Source of the DNA: Candidatus Sulfopaludibacter sp. SbA3
Lineage (GTDB): Bacteria > Acidobacteriota > Terriglobia > 2-12-FULL-54-10
NCBI GenBank assembly: GCA_945865705.1
Contig: CAMBEY010000104.1
Location: forward strand, 1-9,245
Length of the DNA stretch: 9,245 bases
Reading direction: 5' to 3'
Part shown: piece by piece, positions 1 through 5,833 of the stretch
How the letters are laid out: the number at the start of each line of letters is the position of its first letter
Position numbering within the stretch: the first letter of the stretch is position 1
Position numbers and translations under genes: made by a program
Notes under the pieces: generated by a model
Told to the model about the DNA's origin: nothing
What the model saw: only the letters and a program-made list of their open reading frames with translations
The model's database searches: none

Positions 1-1040
1 GTTTCGTGATGGCCTTTCCGGCCGAGACGACGGAGGCGTTTCTGGAGGGACACCGCCAGGGATTCGCTTACTTGGGTGGAGTGCCGCGAAGCATCCTGTA
101 CGACAACACCAAGCTGGCGGTGGCGAAGATACTGGGAGACGGAACGCGGCAGAAGACGCGGGCGTTTTCCGAGTTGCAGTCGCACTACCTGTTTGCCGAG
201 CGGTTCGGGCGGCCCGGCAAGGGCAACGACAAAGGGAAGGTCGAGGGGTTGGTGGGCTACGCGCGAAAAAACTTTATGGTTCCGCTGCCGCGCTGCGCGA
301 GTTGGGAAGAGCTGAACGCACGTCTGCTGGAACAGTGCGGCAAGAGGCGCCAACAGCGGCTGCGTGGGCATGAGCAGACCATCGGAGAACGTTTCGAGAA
401 GGACCGCGACGCGCTGCTGCCGCTGCCGACGGCGCCCTATGAAGCCTGCGACAAACGGCCCGGGCGAGTCAGTTCGTTGTCGCTGGTGCGCTATCGCGGT
501 AACGATTACTCGGTGCCGGTGTGTTGGGGGCACCGCGAAGTGCTGGTGAAAGGCTATGTGCATGAGGTGGTGATCTCGTGCGGCGCGGAGGTGATTGCGC
601 GGCACGTGAGGAGCTATGAGCGGGAAGACATGATCTTCGACCCGCTGCACTACCTGGCACTGCTGGAGCAGAAGACCAACGCGCTGGATCAGGCGGCGCC
701 GCTGGCAGGCTGGGAACTGCCGGAGCCGTTCGCCCATCTGCGCCGGCTGCTGGAAGCACGACTGTCGAAACGCGGCAAGCGGGAGTACGTGCAGGTGCTG
801 CGATTGCTGGAGACCTTCTCAATGGCCGAGGTCACCCGTGCGGTGGAAGACGCGCTGCGGATGCGCGCGATCTCCTGCGATGCGGTCAAGCATCTTCTCT
901 TGTGCCGGATCGAACAACGACCGCCGCGGCTGGACCTGGAGAACTACCCGCACTTGCCGGTGGCGCAGGTGGCCACCACGGCAGCTGCTGATTATCTCGC
1001 TCTACTGACTCCGTCGCTGTTGCAGGAAGCAGGCCGCTGA
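1..1040 (+). CDS. istA: IS21-family transposase IstA, 5'-truncated by window edge
   Basis: This is the DDE transposase that, with the IstB ATPase, moves the IS21 element. The frame is open from the first bases, so the true start lies upstream and the first catalytic Asp is missing here. Counting from GTG at position 6, the second Asp is D33 in LYDNTKLAV and the Glu is E80 in KGKVEGLVGYARKNF, the usual integrase-core signatures. A beta-barrel Mu-transposase-C-like region follows (RYRGNDYSVP, about residues 163-172), then a helical C-terminal part. The stop overlaps the istB start by one base (TGATG at 1038-1042), indicating translational coupling. No frameshift is seen in the visible part. Confidence 0.93.
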   Translation, partial: FVMAFPAETTEAFLEGHRQGFAYLGGVPRSILYDNTKLAVAKILGDGTRQKTRAFSELQSHYLFAERFGRPGKGNDKGKVEGLVGYARKNFMVPLPRCASWEELNARLLEQCGKRRQQRLRGHEQTIGERFEKDRDALLPLPTAPYEACDKRPGRVSSLSLVRYRGNDYSVPVCWGHREVLVKGYVHEVVISCGAEVIARHVRSYEREDMIFDPLHYLALLEQKTNALDQAAPLAGWELPEPFAHLRRLLEARLSKRGKREYVQVLRLLETFSMAEVTRAVEDALRMRAISCDAVKHLLLCRIEQRPPRLDLENYPHLPVAQVATTAAADYLALLTPSLLQEAGR

Positions 1041-1810
1041 TGGAGACTCCGCAGGTTCTGCTGGACCATCATCTGAAGGCGCTGCGTTTGCCGACCTTCC
1101 TGCGCGAATACGACAAGGTGGCGCAGCAGTGCGCCGCCGAAGGAGTGGATTATCCCCGCTACCTGCTGCGGCTTTCAGAGCAGGAACTGCTGGACCGGGA
1201 GCGGCGAGCCACCGAGCGGCGCATCCGGCAGGCGCGCTTCCGGGTGGTGAAGAGTCTGGACAGTTTCGACTTCCTGGCCATTCCCTCGCTGAACAAGCAG
1301 TTGGTGCTGGAACTGGCCCGCAGTGAGTTTATCGAGCGCCGGGAAAACGTGCTGGCTCTGGGCAACTCGGGTACAGGCAAGACGCATATCGCGCTGGCCC
1401 TGGGACTGGCGGCTTGTCAGAAAGGCTACCGAGTGCGCTTCACCACGGCGGCATCCCTGGTGCATGAACTGATGGAGGCCAATGACGACAAGCGCCTGCT
1501 GCGCTTCCAGAAGCTGCTGACCAGTTACCAGCTTCTGATCATCGACGAACTGGGCTTCGTCCCGCTGTCGAAAACGGGAGCCGAGATGCTGTTCGAGATA
1601 TTCAGTCTGCGCTACGAGCGCGGCGCCACCCTGGTCACCAGCAACCTGCCCTTCAACGAATGGACTGAGGTGCTCGGCTCGGAGCGGCTGACCGGCGCCC
1701 TGCTGGACCGGCTGACCCATCACGTCCACATCCTGGAGATGAATGGCGAGAGCTACCGGCTAAAGGAAAGCAAAAGAACGCGCCCCGCCAAGCCTGCCAG
1801 CCGCACCTAG
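1040..1810 (+). CDS. istB: IS21-family helper ATPase IstB
   Basis: IstB is the AAA+/DnaA-like ATPase that assembles on target DNA and activates IstA for insertion. The 256-residue length is normal for the family. The N-terminal region (about 1-80) is the usual IstB helical part. The Walker A motif GNSGTGKT is at residues 108-115 and the Walker B motif LLIIDE at 165-170, followed by LGFVPLSKTGAE. The sensor-like segment LVTSNLPFNEW is also present. The tail is basic (KESKRTRPAKPASRT). The start is the ATG overlapping the istA stop, so it is probably read from the same mRNA. It appears intact. Confidence 0.95.
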   Translation: METPQVLLDHHLKALRLPTFLREYDKVAQQCAAEGVDYPRYLLRLSEQELLDRERRATERRIRQARFRVVKSLDSFDFLAIPSLNKQLVLELARSEFIERRENVLALGNSGTGKTHIALALGLAACQKGYRVRFTTAASLVHELMEANDDKRLLRFQKLLTSYQLLIIDELGFVPLSKTGAEMLFEIFSLRYERGATLVTSNLPFNEWTEVLGSERLTGALLDRLTHHVHILEMNGESYRLKESKRTRPAKPASRT

Positions 1811-1855
1811 CTCCCTCTGGCCATGCCCCGTACCCCCGCCGCACCTCGCCGCGAT

Positions 1856-1935
1856 CGGGAGGGGCGGCTTGCGCTCCGGCCTAAACGCGCCCCGGCAAGC
1901 CGGGACGCAGGCCTCCGCTCCAGCCACCCCTCCCG
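1856..1935. repeat. Nested GC-rich hairpin between istB and the IS right end
   Basis: The 185 bp after istB contain no gene. CGGGAGGGG at 1856-1864 pairs with CCCCTCCCG at 1927-1935. Inside these, GGCCT (1878-1882) can pair with AGGCC (1909-1913), and CCCGGC-AA-GCCGGG at 1891-1904 forms a tight central stem. No U-run follows, so it is not a canonical intrinsic terminator. It may protect the 3' end of the istAB transcript or limit read-through, which is an inference. Confidence 0.5.
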
Positions 1936-1970
1936 ACCCTGCCAAATCAAACCCTTACACCATGCAAAGG

Positions 1971-2021
1971 TGGTCTATTTTCTCTCCGCCCCACTGGCCT
2001 AGTTTTTCTCCGCCCTTGACA
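1971..2021 (+). repeat. IS21 right-end terminal repeats (two copies)
   Basis: TGGTCTATTTTCTCTCCGCC at 1971-1990 and TGGCCTAGTTTTTCTCCGCC at 1995-2014 are direct copies offset by 24 bp. The outer one continues to TGACA at 2021, the element tip. In IS21 elements such repeats bind the transposase. Confidence 0.75.
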
Positions 2022-2166
2022 GCTTATCGAGGACCGCGCGATGCGGCGCGCCAGAAGTGGCGGGGCCGGCGGGGGCTGGAGAAGCGGTCTGGCCGGCGGC
2101 GGTGCTGGTCATTTTACCAGCCGCGAACAGCAGCAGGATCAACGCGATATTTGCCTTCATCTTCAT
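1999..2166 (-). pseudogene. N-terminal stub of an exported protein gene cut by the IS21 insertion
   Basis: On the minus strand, ATG at 2166 opens MKMKANIALILLLFAAGKM, a short basic start followed by a hydrophobic run. A Thr/Ala/Pro-rich segment comes next (STAAGQTASPAPAGPATSG), then APHRAVLDKL. This looks like a signal peptide followed by a low-complexity linker; cleavage near TAAG-Q is a guess. Native coding sequence is 48 codons (2023-2166). From 2021 the frame enters the IS21 terminus and stops at TAG (1999-2001), giving a 55-residue product. An alternative start at 2160 would drop two residues. The rest of the gene should lie beyond the left end of the IS, outside the window. The function of the original protein cannot be told. 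A good promoter lies upstream. Confidence 0.7.
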
Positions 2167-2213
2167 TGGAGACCTACCAGCAAACGCAGCCCTAGCCCAT
2201 GGTGGACAATGCC

Positions 2214-2242
2214 GTTGTAGGCCAATGAATGGGGGAAGTCAA
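2214..2242 (-). promoter_or_regulatory. Sigma70-type promoter of the interrupted exported-protein gene
   Basis: On the minus strand the -35 TTGACT (2237-2242) and -10 TACAAC (2214-2219) are separated by exactly 17 bp. The match is 5 of 6 and 4 of 6 to consensus. Transcription would start near 2207, leaving a leader of about 40 nt before the ATG at 2166. Confidence 0.55.
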
Positions 2243-2275
2243 GCAGTTTCAAACAGCTATTGATCCCGGAGACGG

Positions 2276-2354
2276 GCCACTCCCGCGAGTGGCTGGGCGA
2301 GTGTCTTGGCAAGTGTCCTGGCAGGTGCGATGAATGGAGGAATTGCATTACAAT
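2276..2354 (+). promoter_or_regulatory. Upstream region of the methionine synthase-like gene: hairpin, tandem 12-mers, -10 candidate
   Basis: A perfect stem-loop GCCACTC-CCGC-GAGTGGC lies at 2276-2293. Two tandem 12-mers with one mismatch follow directly (AGTGTCTTGGCA at 2300-2311, AGTGTCCTGGCA at 2312-2323). TACAAT at 2349-2354 is a 5-of-6 match to a -10 box and would give a leader of about 20 nt, but no good -35 lies at the right distance. The repeats could bind a regulator; this is inference only. Confidence 0.35.
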
Positions 2355-2381
2355 GCCCGGTACCCGTTCAGGAGGCTTGCC

Positions 2382-2714
2382 ATGCACGAAACTTACCAGG
2401 CAGAACACTTGGGCCGCGCCGATCACTTGGGCAGTTTCCTGCGCCCGCCGGAAATATTGGCGGCCCGGCAGCGACTCGCTGAAGACCCGAACAGCGTCCA
2501 GATATTGACCGAACTGCATGCGTTGGAAGACAGGAACATTCGACGTGTTATCGCCAAGCAGCAGGAGTTGGGATTCCGCTTCGCCACCGATGGAGAATTC
2601 CGCCGCAACAATTTTATGAGCGACTGCCTCGACGCCGTTGCAGGCTTTGACACTGCCGACGCCGTCAACCGCGACTGGCATGCCGGCGGGGCGAAAGGCG
2701 ATGTGCACAGGTGA
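2382..2714 (+). CDS. Methionine synthase (MetE)-like protein, N-terminal part, frameshifted
   Basis: This is the first 110 codons of a cobalamin-independent methionine synthase-like methyltransferase (the short, about 370-residue YxjG/YxjH-type family related to the MetE C-terminal domain). The start is ATG at 2382, chosen for the strong AGGAGG at 2370-2375; an in-frame ATG at 2334 has no such site. Family signatures are the opening HLGSFLRPPEILAARQRL, the segment QQELGFRFATDGEFRR (DGEFRR being the hallmark) and NNFMSDCLDAVAGF. The frame then stops at TGA 2712-2714, while the rest of the family sequence continues in the frame one base back. A single missing G in the GG at 2710-2711 would restore HRVSSVTGVV. 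The piece cannot be a complete enzyme. Confidence 0.82.
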   Translation: MHETYQAEHLGRADHLGSFLRPPEILAARQRLAEDPNSVQILTELHALEDRNIRRVIAKQQELGFRFATDGEFRRNNFMSDCLDAVAGFDTADAVNRDWHAGGAKGDVHR

Positions 2715-3541
2715 GCAGCGTGACCGGAGTAGTCACGCGGAAGCTCGCGCAGCATCGCCGCCTCACCGCGCATGAATTGGATTTTCTGAAGGCCTCTGCT
2801 CCCGGCGCCGTCAAGATCACGCTGCCCAGCGCCACGCAGTTTCCCGCCATCGCCTTCAAGGAGGGCATCACCGACAAGGTCTATAAGGATCGCACTGAAC
2901 TGCTGTGGGACATCGTGGAAATTATCAAGAAGGAGATGGCCGCGTTGGCTGCCGAGGGCGTCAGCTACATTCAAATTGACGCTCCGCGCTACAGCTATTA
3001 CCTTGACCCCAAGTGGCGTGAGTGGATTCGCACCGAAATGCGCCGCGAGCCGGACGCCATCCTGGCCGAGTCGCTGCGCGCCGACAGCGAGTGCTTGAAG
3101 GCCGCACGCAATGCAGTGCAGCCCGCAGGACAAGCCGTCACGCTTGGCTTTCATCTGTGCCGCGGCAACAATCGAAGCCAGTGGTACGCGCAGGGCGGTT
3201 ACGACGCCATCGCGGAAAAGATGTTCAACATGCTGGACGCCGACCGCTGGCTACTGGAATACGACGACGAGCGCTCCGGCAGCTTCGAGCCGCTACGCCA
3301 CATGCCGCGCAACCGCACCGTGGTGCTGGGACTGGTCAGCAGCAAGAAACCGCGGATGGAAGACTCCGTCGCGCTGGCCTGCCGCATCGACGAGGCCGCG
3401 CGCTACGTCCCGCTCGACCATCTGGCGCTCAGTCCGCAGTGCGGCTTCGCCTCCACGGCGGAGGGCAACCTGCTCACCGAAGATGAGCAGTGGTCCAAGC
3501 TCAAGCTGGTCGCCGACACCGCGCGCGCGGTGTGGGAATAA
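2711..3541 (+). CDS. Methionine synthase (MetE)-like protein, C-terminal catalytic part
   Basis: This is the continuation of the gene begun at 2382, and it holds the catalytic barrel that would transfer a methyl group from a folate-type donor to a thiol such as homocysteine. Counting from the GTG at 2711, the zinc ligands expected for the family are all visible: H148 and C150 in HLCRGNN, E183 in LLEYDDE and C244 in LSPQCGFAST. The conserved segment QIDAPRYSYYLDP is at 88-100. The GTG is only the first possible start in this frame, with no ribosome site, so independent translation is unlikely. Joined with the N-terminal part it gives about 385 residues, near family length. The intact active site suggests a recent frameshift or a sequence error. 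The exact substrate of this subfamily is not settled. Confidence 0.85.
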   Translation: MSSVTGVVTRKLAQHRRLTAHELDFLKASAPGAVKITLPSATQFPAIAFKEGITDKVYKDRTELLWDIVEIIKKEMAALAAEGVSYIQIDAPRYSYYLDPKWREWIRTEMRREPDAILAESLRADSECLKAARNAVQPAGQAVTLGFHLCRGNNRSQWYAQGGYDAIAEKMFNMLDADRWLLEYDDERSGSFEPLRHMPRNRTVVLGLVSSKKPRMEDSVALACRIDEAARYVPLDHLALSPQCGFASTAEGNLLTEDEQWSKLKLVADTARAVWE

Positions 3542-3560
3542 GTTTGTACCAAAAATAGGG

Positions 3561-3601
3561 AAAGGCCGCGACACGTTGATTGCGTGCCACGGCCTTTTTT
3601 A
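3561..3601 (+). terminator. Rho-independent terminator after the methionine synthase-like gene
   Basis: AAGGCCG (3562-3568) pairs with CGGCCTT (3590-3596), with an inner CACG/CGTG pair (3572-3575 and 3583-3586). Six T residues follow the GC stem at 3595-3600. It lies 20 nt after the stop codon at 3539-3541. The A-rich left side means it could also work for the leftward gene ending at 3653. Confidence 0.85.
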
Positions 3602-3652
3602 TTTCAAAATAATCCGGGTGCTTAGCTTATAGGGATGCCCGAAAGGCTGCCG

Positions 3653-3898
3653 CTAATTATCGCGGACCACGGGCTTGGGAAGAGCGGTGCGAGGAGCTTT
3701 CCTGGTTGGAGACCTGGAGGGCTTGGGGCGGTTGGGCGCCTGTCCCGGCAATAGCTCACACACCATGATGCTGGTGATGAACTTCTTGACGCCGTGAGTT
3801 TCGAAGTCGATTGTGGTGCGATCCACGTTGGACGAGGTAACCACGCCGAGCCCGTACGCTTCATGCCGCAAATATTGATCGATCCTGAGTACTTCCAT
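3653..3898 (-). CDS. Hypothetical protein, 81 residues, beta-rich with basic Pro/Arg tail
   Basis: The function is not recognised. The N-terminal half (MEVLRIDQYLRHEAYGLGVV, then SSNVDRTTIDFETHGVKKF) has the look of a small beta-barrel of the DUF3553/helicase-tail kind, in which a Gly-x-Gly-Val strand is followed by xVxF and a conserved Gly-x-Lys-x-Phe. This resemblance is by eye only. The last 30 residues are Pro/Arg/Lys-rich and probably disordered, so nucleic-acid binding is possible. The start is well supported, with AAGGAGG upstream of ATG at 3896-3898. The 12 bases GTATCCAAGGAG of its leader are identical to those before the RRM gene upstream. It lies 144 bp beyond that gene, with a hairpin between them. 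Confidence 0.7.
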   Translation of the reverse strand: MEVLRIDQYLRHEAYGLGVVTSSNVDRTTIDFETHGVKKFITSIMVCELLPGQAPNRPKPSRSPTRKAPRTALPKPVVRDN

Positions 3899-3986
3899 AG
3901 GACCTCCTTGGATACTCTGCGTATCTTATGTCTTGGCCGATTGCCGTAAATTGATGTTATAGTGCCTGGATTTTAGGCAAATCCGC

Positions 3987-4021
3987 TCACAGAACTGCCC
4001 GCATCGCAAGCAGTCCTGTGA
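3987..4021. repeat. Long hairpin downstream of the RRM gene
   Basis: TCACAG (3987-3992) pairs with CTGTGA (4016-4021), and ACTGC (3994-3998) with GCAGT (4010-4014), with one mismatch between them and an 11-nt loop. It lies about 20 bp past the RRM stop (4043-4045). There is no U-run on either side, so it is more likely a 3'-end stabiliser or a weak terminator than a canonical intrinsic one. Confidence 0.5.
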
Positions 4022-4042
4022 ACAGACGAGCTAAAATGGAAT

Positions 4043-4444
4043 CTAGCGACCGCGATATCCGCCGCGTCCGCCGCTATCGCGTCCGCCACCGCCGCCGCCA
4101 TAACCACCACCACCACCGCTGCCGCCACGGCCACCACCGCCGCCGGGGCCACGACCGTAGCCGCCGCCACCGCCGCCGGGACGCGGTCCGCTGCGCTCCG
4201 CCTTGGGACGCGCTTCGTTGACGTTCCAAGCACGACCATCGACTTCCTTGCCGTTCAACGCCTCAATAGCGCGGCCCGCTTCGTCATCGTTGGTCATTTC
4301 GACGAAAGCGAATCCGCGGGGCAGGCCCGAATCACGATCCGTAACCACACTGACGCGCTCGATTGCGCCAAATGGCTCAAACATCGCGCGTAACTGATCT
4401 TCCGTAGTCTGGAAGCTCATATTTCCTACAAACAGATTTTTCAT
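4043..4444 (-). CDS. RNA-binding protein: one RRM plus Gly-rich tail
   Basis: This 133-residue protein has a single RNA-recognition motif (about residues 2-80) with RNP2 LFVGNM at 4-9 and RNP1 RGFAFVEM at 43-50, including the aromatic RNA-stacking positions. A low-complexity Gly/Arg/Tyr tail follows (about 89-133). This layout matches the bacterial Rbp-type, cold-inducible glycine-rich RNA-binding proteins known from cyanobacteria and other phyla, thought to act as RNA chaperones in the cytoplasm. ATG at 4442-4444 is preceded by AAGGAG. The tail is coded by GC-rich GGN repeats, so length variation between strains is likely. The long leader with repeats may fit temperature or stress control, which is inference. 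Confidence 0.92.
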   Translation of the reverse strand: MKNLFVGNMSFQTTEDQLRAMFEPFGAIERVSVVTDRDSGLPRGFAFVEMTNDDEAGRAIEALNGKEVDGRAWNVNEARPKAERSGPRPGGGGGGYGRGPGGGGGRGGSGGGGGYGGGGGGRDSGGRGGYRGR

Positions 4445-4831
4445 TACTCTTTCTCCTTGGATACAGCGGAGCCAAATGGCCTACGCCCGAACTGGCCGGT
4501 CGTCAGAACAATGCCTCATCGCAGCGAATGGTGATTTGATGGAGTCAATACGGCAGGAAGCAGCCAACAGGGTCCGTAGACGGTTTCGAGCAAACCGACT
4601 TCTTCAAACACATATTTATGCTAGCACAGATTGGCCGCTGCAAATAAATATTTTATGCTAGCGATTTTCGAGCGATCGCAGGCCGGCCGGCGCCCGCATC
4701 GAATACTCATTTCAGCCCAAGTTAAGGTACACTAGATTCTCGGGTTTGGTGTGTCCAACAGTGGCGCGCGCGCTGCGCTTCCCCGCCGCTGGAAACTATC
4801 ACCGCCCCTGTCGTTAAAGGAGAATATCACT
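4445..4831. other. Divergent intergenic region between the RRM gene and the bacilliredoxin gene
   Basis: No gene is supported in these 387 bp. They hold a small perfect hairpin CGGTTT-CGAGC-AAACCG (4581-4597) and a pair of 11-bp direct repeats (4615-4662). On the minus strand a weak promoter candidate, TTGCAG then 17 bp then CATAAA, would start near 4600 and give the RRM mRNA a leader of roughly 160 nt. AT-rich sequence at 4605-4670 contrasts with the GC-rich flanks. On the plus side the only clear signal is the ribosome site AAAGGAG at 4816-4822, before the ATG at 4832. Confidence 0.5.
4615..4662. repeat. Pair of 11-bp direct repeats TTTATGCTAGC
   Basis: Identical TTTATGCTAGC copies lie at 4615-4625 and 4652-4662, each preceded by ATAT, spaced 37 bp apart (about 3.5 helical turns). 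They sit between two divergent genes in AT-rich sequence, a typical place for paired regulator sites or -10-like elements. Confidence 0.5.
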
Positions 4832-5263
4832 ATGCCGTACCCATCATTGCTGGTCCAACCGTTCCGCGACGAACTCACCCGCGCCGGCTTTCAGGAACTC
4901 TTAAGCGCCGCCGAGGTGGACTCCTTCATGGCCGACAAGTCCGGCACGGCGCTGCTGGTGATCAACTCGGTCTGCGGATGCGCCGCGGGCAAAGCGCGCC
5001 CCGGCGTGCGCCAAGCCATCGCCGAGTCGCCGCGTCCCGACCGCCTGGCCACCGTGCTTGCTGGACAGGACATGGAGTCCACGGCCAAGCTGCGCGCCTG
5101 GTTCCCCGAGGTTCCGTCGAGCAGCCCGTCAGTGGCATTGGTGAAGGACGGCAAGCTGGTCTACTTCATGCCCCGCGCCAACATCGAAAGCCGCGACGCC
5201 ACCGCCATCGCCGCCGACCTAAAAGCCGCCTTCGCCGAGCACTGCGTCCCGGTGACAGCTTAA
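4832..5263 (+). CDS. Bacilliredoxin, BrxA/BrxB (YphP/YqiW) family
   Basis: This 143-residue thioredoxin-fold protein has the family's diagnostic CGC motif in INSVCGCAAGKARPG (C48 and C50). In characterised members the first Cys removes bacillithiol from mixed disulfides on cytoplasmic proteins, restoring them after oxidative stress. The conserved features downstream are TVLAGQDMESTAKLR, then PSSSPSVALVKDGKLVYFMP with the cis-Pro-like region, and a C-terminal helix. Length is close to the usual value. The start is ATG at 4832, preceded by AAAGGAG with 9 nt spacing; a longer frame back to 4751 lacks such a site. The last codons and the stop (ACAGCTTAA) form the first copy of a 13-bp tandem repeat. 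It implies bacillithiol or a similar thiol in the host. Confidence 0.92.
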   Translation: MPYPSLLVQPFRDELTRAGFQELLSAAEVDSFMADKSGTALLVINSVCGCAAGKARPGVRQAIAESPRPDRLATVLAGQDMESTAKLRAWFPEVPSSSPSVALVKDGKLVYFMPRANIESRDATAIAADLKAAFAEHCVPVTA

Positions 5264-5290
5264 CGTTACAGCTTAACGTTACAGCTTAAC
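5255..5290 (+). repeat. 13-bp tandem repeat across the bacilliredoxin stop codon
   Basis: ACAGCTTAACGTT occurs perfectly at 5255-5267 and 5268-5280, with a partial third copy at 5281-5290. The first copy supplies the C-terminal Thr-Ala and TAA stop, so the array multiplies the stop codon. Each unit contains GTTA...TAAC half-sites, so it can also fold weakly. Confidence 0.85.
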
Positions 5291-5640
5291 CAAATTCGCG
5301 GTTCTGCCCAAAGTGCAAACGTTCACGGTTCTGACCAACTTGACCAGATCGACAGGGTGCTGGATGCGGGGTTAGAGGTTCGGGAAAAACAACTCCCCAA
5401 CCTCCCCGCTCCCCCCTGAATTTTCCCCTTCCCTGAGCTCCCCTTGTCCGTCTCTAGCCGCCCCTTGTCCGCCAAATTATCCAAATTATTCAATCTGACA
5501 AGATTATTCAGTCTGACAAGATTCGCGGTTCCGCCGGTGCAGGACAAATTTTCCAAATCCACCAATATTGCCGGGATTTGCCGTTCCGTCGGCGGGACGA
5601 CAGGGGAATGAGGAGTCGGCAGTGATGGGTGGTGAGGCGC
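5264..5640. other. Degenerate-repeat, pyrimidine-rich intergenic region
   Basis: No convincing gene is seen. Variants of TTCGCGGTTCTGCC recur at 5295-5308, 5322-5335 (TTCACGGTTCTGAC), 5522-5535 (TTCGCGGTTCCGCC) and 5577-5590 (TTTGCCGTTCCGTC). A strongly C/T-rich stretch covers about 5390-5475. An 18-bp tandem pair lies at 5485-5520. A minus-strand frame at 5323-5565 is open, but its sequence is only a translation of these repeats. Confidence 0.5.
5485..5520 (+). repeat. 18-bp tandem repeat, two copies
   Basis: ATTATTCAATCTGACAAG (5485-5502) is followed immediately by ATTATTCAGTCTGACAAG (5503-5520), one mismatch. A truncated ATTATCCAA stands just before at about 5476-5484, and the next copy starts ATT at 5521 then diverges into the TTCGCGG repeat. 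Confidence 0.75.
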
Positions 5641-5646
5641 TGCATG

Positions 5647-5833
5647 GTGAATAGAACTTGGGAGCGAAGCACGCCAGAAATTGGATTCAACCCCGGACGG
5701 GGTTGACCTCCGCTGATGGAATTCGCGACCTCACCCGGCAAGCCGCATCGTGGTTCGAAACGTGGCAAATGTCCGGCCCCGTCAGGGCCGCAAATTGACG
5801 GGGGCATTCGTATCCGTAGATGAAACCTACGGA
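5647..5833 (+). repeat. REP-like palindrome module, copy A (upstream of the Y1 transposase)
   Basis: The order is GTGAATAG (5647-5654), ACGCCAG (5671-5677), hairpin CAACCCC-GGAC-GGGGTTG (5688-5705), GACCTCCG, then a 58-bp conserved block (5762-5819). The block includes hairpin CGGCCC-CGTCA-GGGCCG (5774-5790) and leads into hairpin TCCGTAG-n7-CTACGGA (5813-5833). The same order recurs downstream of the transposase gene. Confidence 0.8.

Larger units (their letters stand above)
1..2021 (+). mobile_element. IS21-family insertion sequence, right part (left end outside window)
   Basis: The element carries the istA/istB pair in the usual order and ends at a recognisable IS21-type terminus. The last 27 bases (1995-2021) read, on the other strand, as TGTCAAGGGCGGAGAAAAAC and onward. 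A second, imperfect copy of the same motif lies 24 bp inside at 1971-1992, with 18 of 22 positions matching; multiple terminal transposase-binding repeats are typical of this family. The boundary at 2021/2022 is supported independently, because a leftward signal-peptide ORF runs up to it and hits an in-frame TAG just inside the element (1999-2001). The left terminus and the target duplication lie outside the window. Confidence 0.9.

Noticed and set aside
1175..1729. 184-residue minus-strand open frame
   Set aside because: It lies entirely inside istB on the opposite strand, has no recognisable motif, and arises from the high-GC codon pattern of istB.
3022..3632. Plus-strand frames overlapping the methionine synthase-like gene
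   Set aside because: They are Arg/Ala-rich shadow frames of the real coding sequence, which carries the conserved zinc ligands.
4672..4679. GCGATCGC, resembling the cyanobacterial HIP1 octamer
   Set aside because: I noticed only this copy in the window, which is not the dense distribution expected in HIP1-rich genomes, so it says nothing about the host.
5255..5290. Possible CRISPR-like or iteron array
   Set aside because: The 13-bp units are contiguous without spacers, only 2.8 copies, and no cas or replication gene is nearby.
5323..5565. 80-residue minus-strand frame with NLVRLNNLVRLNNL repeats
   Set aside because: The apparent peptide repeat is only the translation of the 18-bp DNA tandem repeat and the dispersed 14-mers; there is no ribosome site and no family resemblance.
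5688..5705. CAACCCC hairpin as a terminator for an upstream gene
   Set aside because: No U-run follows, no gene ends nearby, and the same hairpin recurs at 6363 and 6631 as part of repeat modules.
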